Shown: positions 5,136 to 5,929 of the stretch, piece after piece
How the letters are laid out: the number at the start of each line of letters is the position of its first letter
How positions within the stretch are numbered: position 1 is the first letter of the stretch
DNA from: Endozoicomonas sp031844845
GTDB taxonomy: Bacteria > Pseudomonadota > Gammaproteobacteria > Pseudomonadales > Endozoicomonadaceae
Assembly (NCBI RefSeq): GCF_031844845.1
Contig: NZ_JAVRMB020000166.1
Span: 1 to 5,929 of the forward strand
Direction of reading: 5' to 3'
DNA length: 5,929 nt
Program-made: the position numbers and the translations under genes
The notes under the pieces: model-generated
The model's database searches: none
Told to the model about the DNA's origin: nothing
Seen by the model: the letters and a program-made list of their open reading frames with translations, nothing else

Positions 5136-5471
5136 ATGGCGAGGATTAAGACTGGTGGACGTGTAGTAGGTTCTGCAAACAAGCTGTCTGCTGTAGTGCG
5201 GGATACATTAAAGGATGCCTTGTGTCATGACTTCTCAAAGATCCAGGTATACCTATCAGAAATAGATGATCCAAAGGACAAATTGGAATTGCTTATCAAG
5301 TTCCTGCCGTATATCTGCTCGAAGGTATCAGAGAAACCGGAAGAAGAAGCTCCCAGTCAAACGGTTATATTCAACCAACATATTATCAAGCCCGATAAAG
5401 ACACTGAGACTGACGGTATCGACCCAGCGGACACGGATAACAGTCTACGACTGGTAACAGATAATAGTTAA
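5136..5471 (+). CDS. Small phage/MGE-type protein, KTGGR...GSANK N-terminus
   Basis: This is a 111-aa protein of unknown function. Its first part, KTGGRVVGSANKLSAVVRDTLKDAL (residues 5-29), followed by helical DDPKDKLELLIKFLPYICSKVSEKPEE (44-70), matches a pattern I associate with a widespread group of small phage and mobile-element proteins. Those begin with a basic GGR-x-x-G-S/T-x-NK motif and carry a DP-x-DKL...LPY helix. Their function is not established to my knowledge. Residues 71-111 are acidic and polar, probably disordered. The start is secure: GGAG (5124-5127) lies eight bases before ATG 5136. It has its own upstream region, separated from the SSB-like gene by a terminator. A second overlapping frame (5266-5457) has no ribosome binding site and is a shadow. 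The basic N-terminus could bind DNA; this is inference. Confidence 0.75.
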   Translation: MARIKTGGRVVGSANKLSAVVRDTLKDALCHDFSKIQVYLSEIDDPKDKLELLIKFLPYICSKVSEKPEEEAPSQTVIFNQHIIKPDKDTETDGIDPADTDNSLRLVTDNS

Positions 5472-5717
5472 TACCCCTACCCTGCAAGACTTTAAGTACT
5501 GCTGCCAGTTCTGGCCAGTGATAATAAACAGCCCTGAAATTTTGAGGAAAAAAAATTTTGGGGCTCCCTCCTAAATCCCCACCACTTGCAGAACAGACGA
5601 CCAATATCCCTGATGGTATTTAGTACGACCATACCTAGATAACTGGATCTAAGATCATAGGCACACCAGAACAATAGACTGACAACGCAAGGGCACAGAC
5701 TCTATAGTTTATCAATA
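5472..5717. other. Non-coding spacer before the terminal repeats
   Basis: No supported gene is seen. Minus-strand open frames here start from non-ATG codons without ribosome binding sites. The region holds an A/T-rich imperfect hairpin (5530-5565), a GGTAT/ATACC pair (5615-5619/5631-5635) and TAGAT-AACTGG-ATCTA (5635-5650). The last contains GATAACTGG, the same 9-mer that appears in the right arm of the terminal palindrome (5891-5899). Confidence 0.5.
5530..5565. repeat. 14-bp imperfect inverted repeat (hairpin)
   Basis: AGCCCTGAAATTTT (5530-5543) pairs with AAAATTTTGGGGCT (5552-5565) at 12 of 14 positions around an 8-base loop. It lies about 60 bases after the 111-aa gene and could end its transcript, though no T-run follows on the + strand. 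Confidence 0.4.
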
Positions 5718-5876
5718 ATGGTGCACCCTTGTAACACGTAATGACATACTGTAAATGGTGCACCCCGCTAACCTGTTAATAATGGTGCACCCAGTTAACC
5801 ATCAGTTGAATATGGTGCACCTAGGTAATCAAAAGTTATGGTGCACCTCGATAACCAATCGTCATTATGGTGCACC
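5718..5876 (+). repeat. Six direct copies of ATGGTGCACC (iteron-like array)
   Basis: Exact copies start at 5718, 5755, 5782, 5812, 5838 and 5867, with steps of 37, 27, 30, 26 and 29 bases. Each holds the 8-bp palindrome GGTGCACC. Each is followed after three or four variable bases by a TAAC/TAATC/TTATC element (TAACACG, TAACCTG, TAACCAT, TAATCAA, TAACCAA, TATCTTG), giving a two-part unit of about 18-20 bases. The spacers are unique but often carry a short complement of the TAAC element (for example TAAC-CT-GTTA at 5769-5778). The palindromic core suggests a dimeric DNA-binding protein. Iterons of an origin, a partition/centromere array, recombination sites or subtelomeric repeats are all possible. 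The sequence does not match a CRISPR: the repeats are too short and poorly spaced. Confidence 0.8.
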
Positions 5877-5929
5877 CAGTTATCTTGCAAGATAACTGGG
5901 TGCACCATAATGACGATTGGTTATCGAGG
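5846..5929. repeat. Perfect 84-bp palindrome at the window end
   Basis: The 42 bases of 5846-5887 are repeated as their exact reverse complement in 5888-5929, centred on TTGCAA (5885-5890). The palindrome includes the sixth ATGGTGCACC copy and its mirror GGTGCACCAT (5899-5908). It stops only because the window stops, so the mirrored part may be longer. It may be a hairpin telomere or resolved telomere junction, a head-to-head dimer junction, or a snapback/assembly artefact. The palindrome itself is directly visible; its meaning is not. Confidence 0.9.

Noticed and set aside
5386..5674. Two minus-strand frames over the end of the 111-aa gene and the spacer
   Set aside because: They overlap each other and a secure + strand gene, begin at non-ATG codons without ribosome binding sites, and cross an A/T-rich hairpin.
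5718..5908. CRISPR array
   Set aside because: Repeats are only 10 bases with irregular 16-27 base gaps and a second conserved element in the gaps; no cas genes are nearby.
5718..5908. Integron attC sites
   Set aside because: Some spacers resemble GTTRRRY or AAC cores, but the units do not fit paired R/L boxes consistently, and there is no integron integrase or cassette gene.

Overview
The window looks like part of a small accessory replicon, a plasmid, phage-plasmid or phage-satellite-like element, from a bacterium that is probably a gammaproteobacterium. The SSB-type acidic C-terminus, the Gln/Pro-rich SSB linker, the Shine-Dalgarno and terminator style and the moderate base composition point that way. 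The host assignment is an inference, and no core chromosomal gene is present. All five convincing genes are on the + strand. There is no recognisable integrase, transposase, partition, mobilisation, capsid or terminase gene, and no protelomerase gene.

Layout: (1) 1-574 holds a helix-turn-helix DNA-binding protein whose 5' end may lie outside the window. (2) 575-1048 is non-coding: a stem-loop terminator, a 9-bp inverted repeat and a strong bidirectional terminator. (3) 1049-2644 encodes an SF3-like/DUF5906-type replicative helicase with clear Walker A, Walker B and Arg-finger motifs; the best start is a GTG with a good ribosome binding site. (4) 2645-3532 is a complex non-coding region. It has an A/T-rich tract, a terminator, two opposed arrays of GTATC-containing repeats forming a long imperfect inverted repeat (putative replication origin), a GC-rich cluster of three small hairpins, and a candidate promoter with a structured leader. 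(5) 3533-4303 encodes a 256-aa protein of unknown function with a winged-helix-like N-terminus. (6) 4415-4975 encodes an unusual SSB-like protein (putative OB fold, Gln/Pro linker, tip ending DDDDIPDIPF), followed by a terminator. (7) 5136-5471 encodes a small phage/MGE-type protein of 111 aa. (8) 5472-5929 is non-coding. It ends in six same-strand copies of ATGGTGCACC and then a perfect 84-bp palindrome that reaches the last base of the window.

Read together, helicase, SSB and two putative DNA-binding proteins around repeat-rich DNA make a compact DNA-replication module. The 256-aa protein lies next to the GTATC repeats and is a reasonable but unproven candidate initiator. The terminal palindrome is the most provocative feature. 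It could be a hairpin (covalently closed) telomere of a linear replicon read through during sequencing, a head-to-head junction, or an amplification/assembly snapback artefact. The sequence alone cannot separate these.
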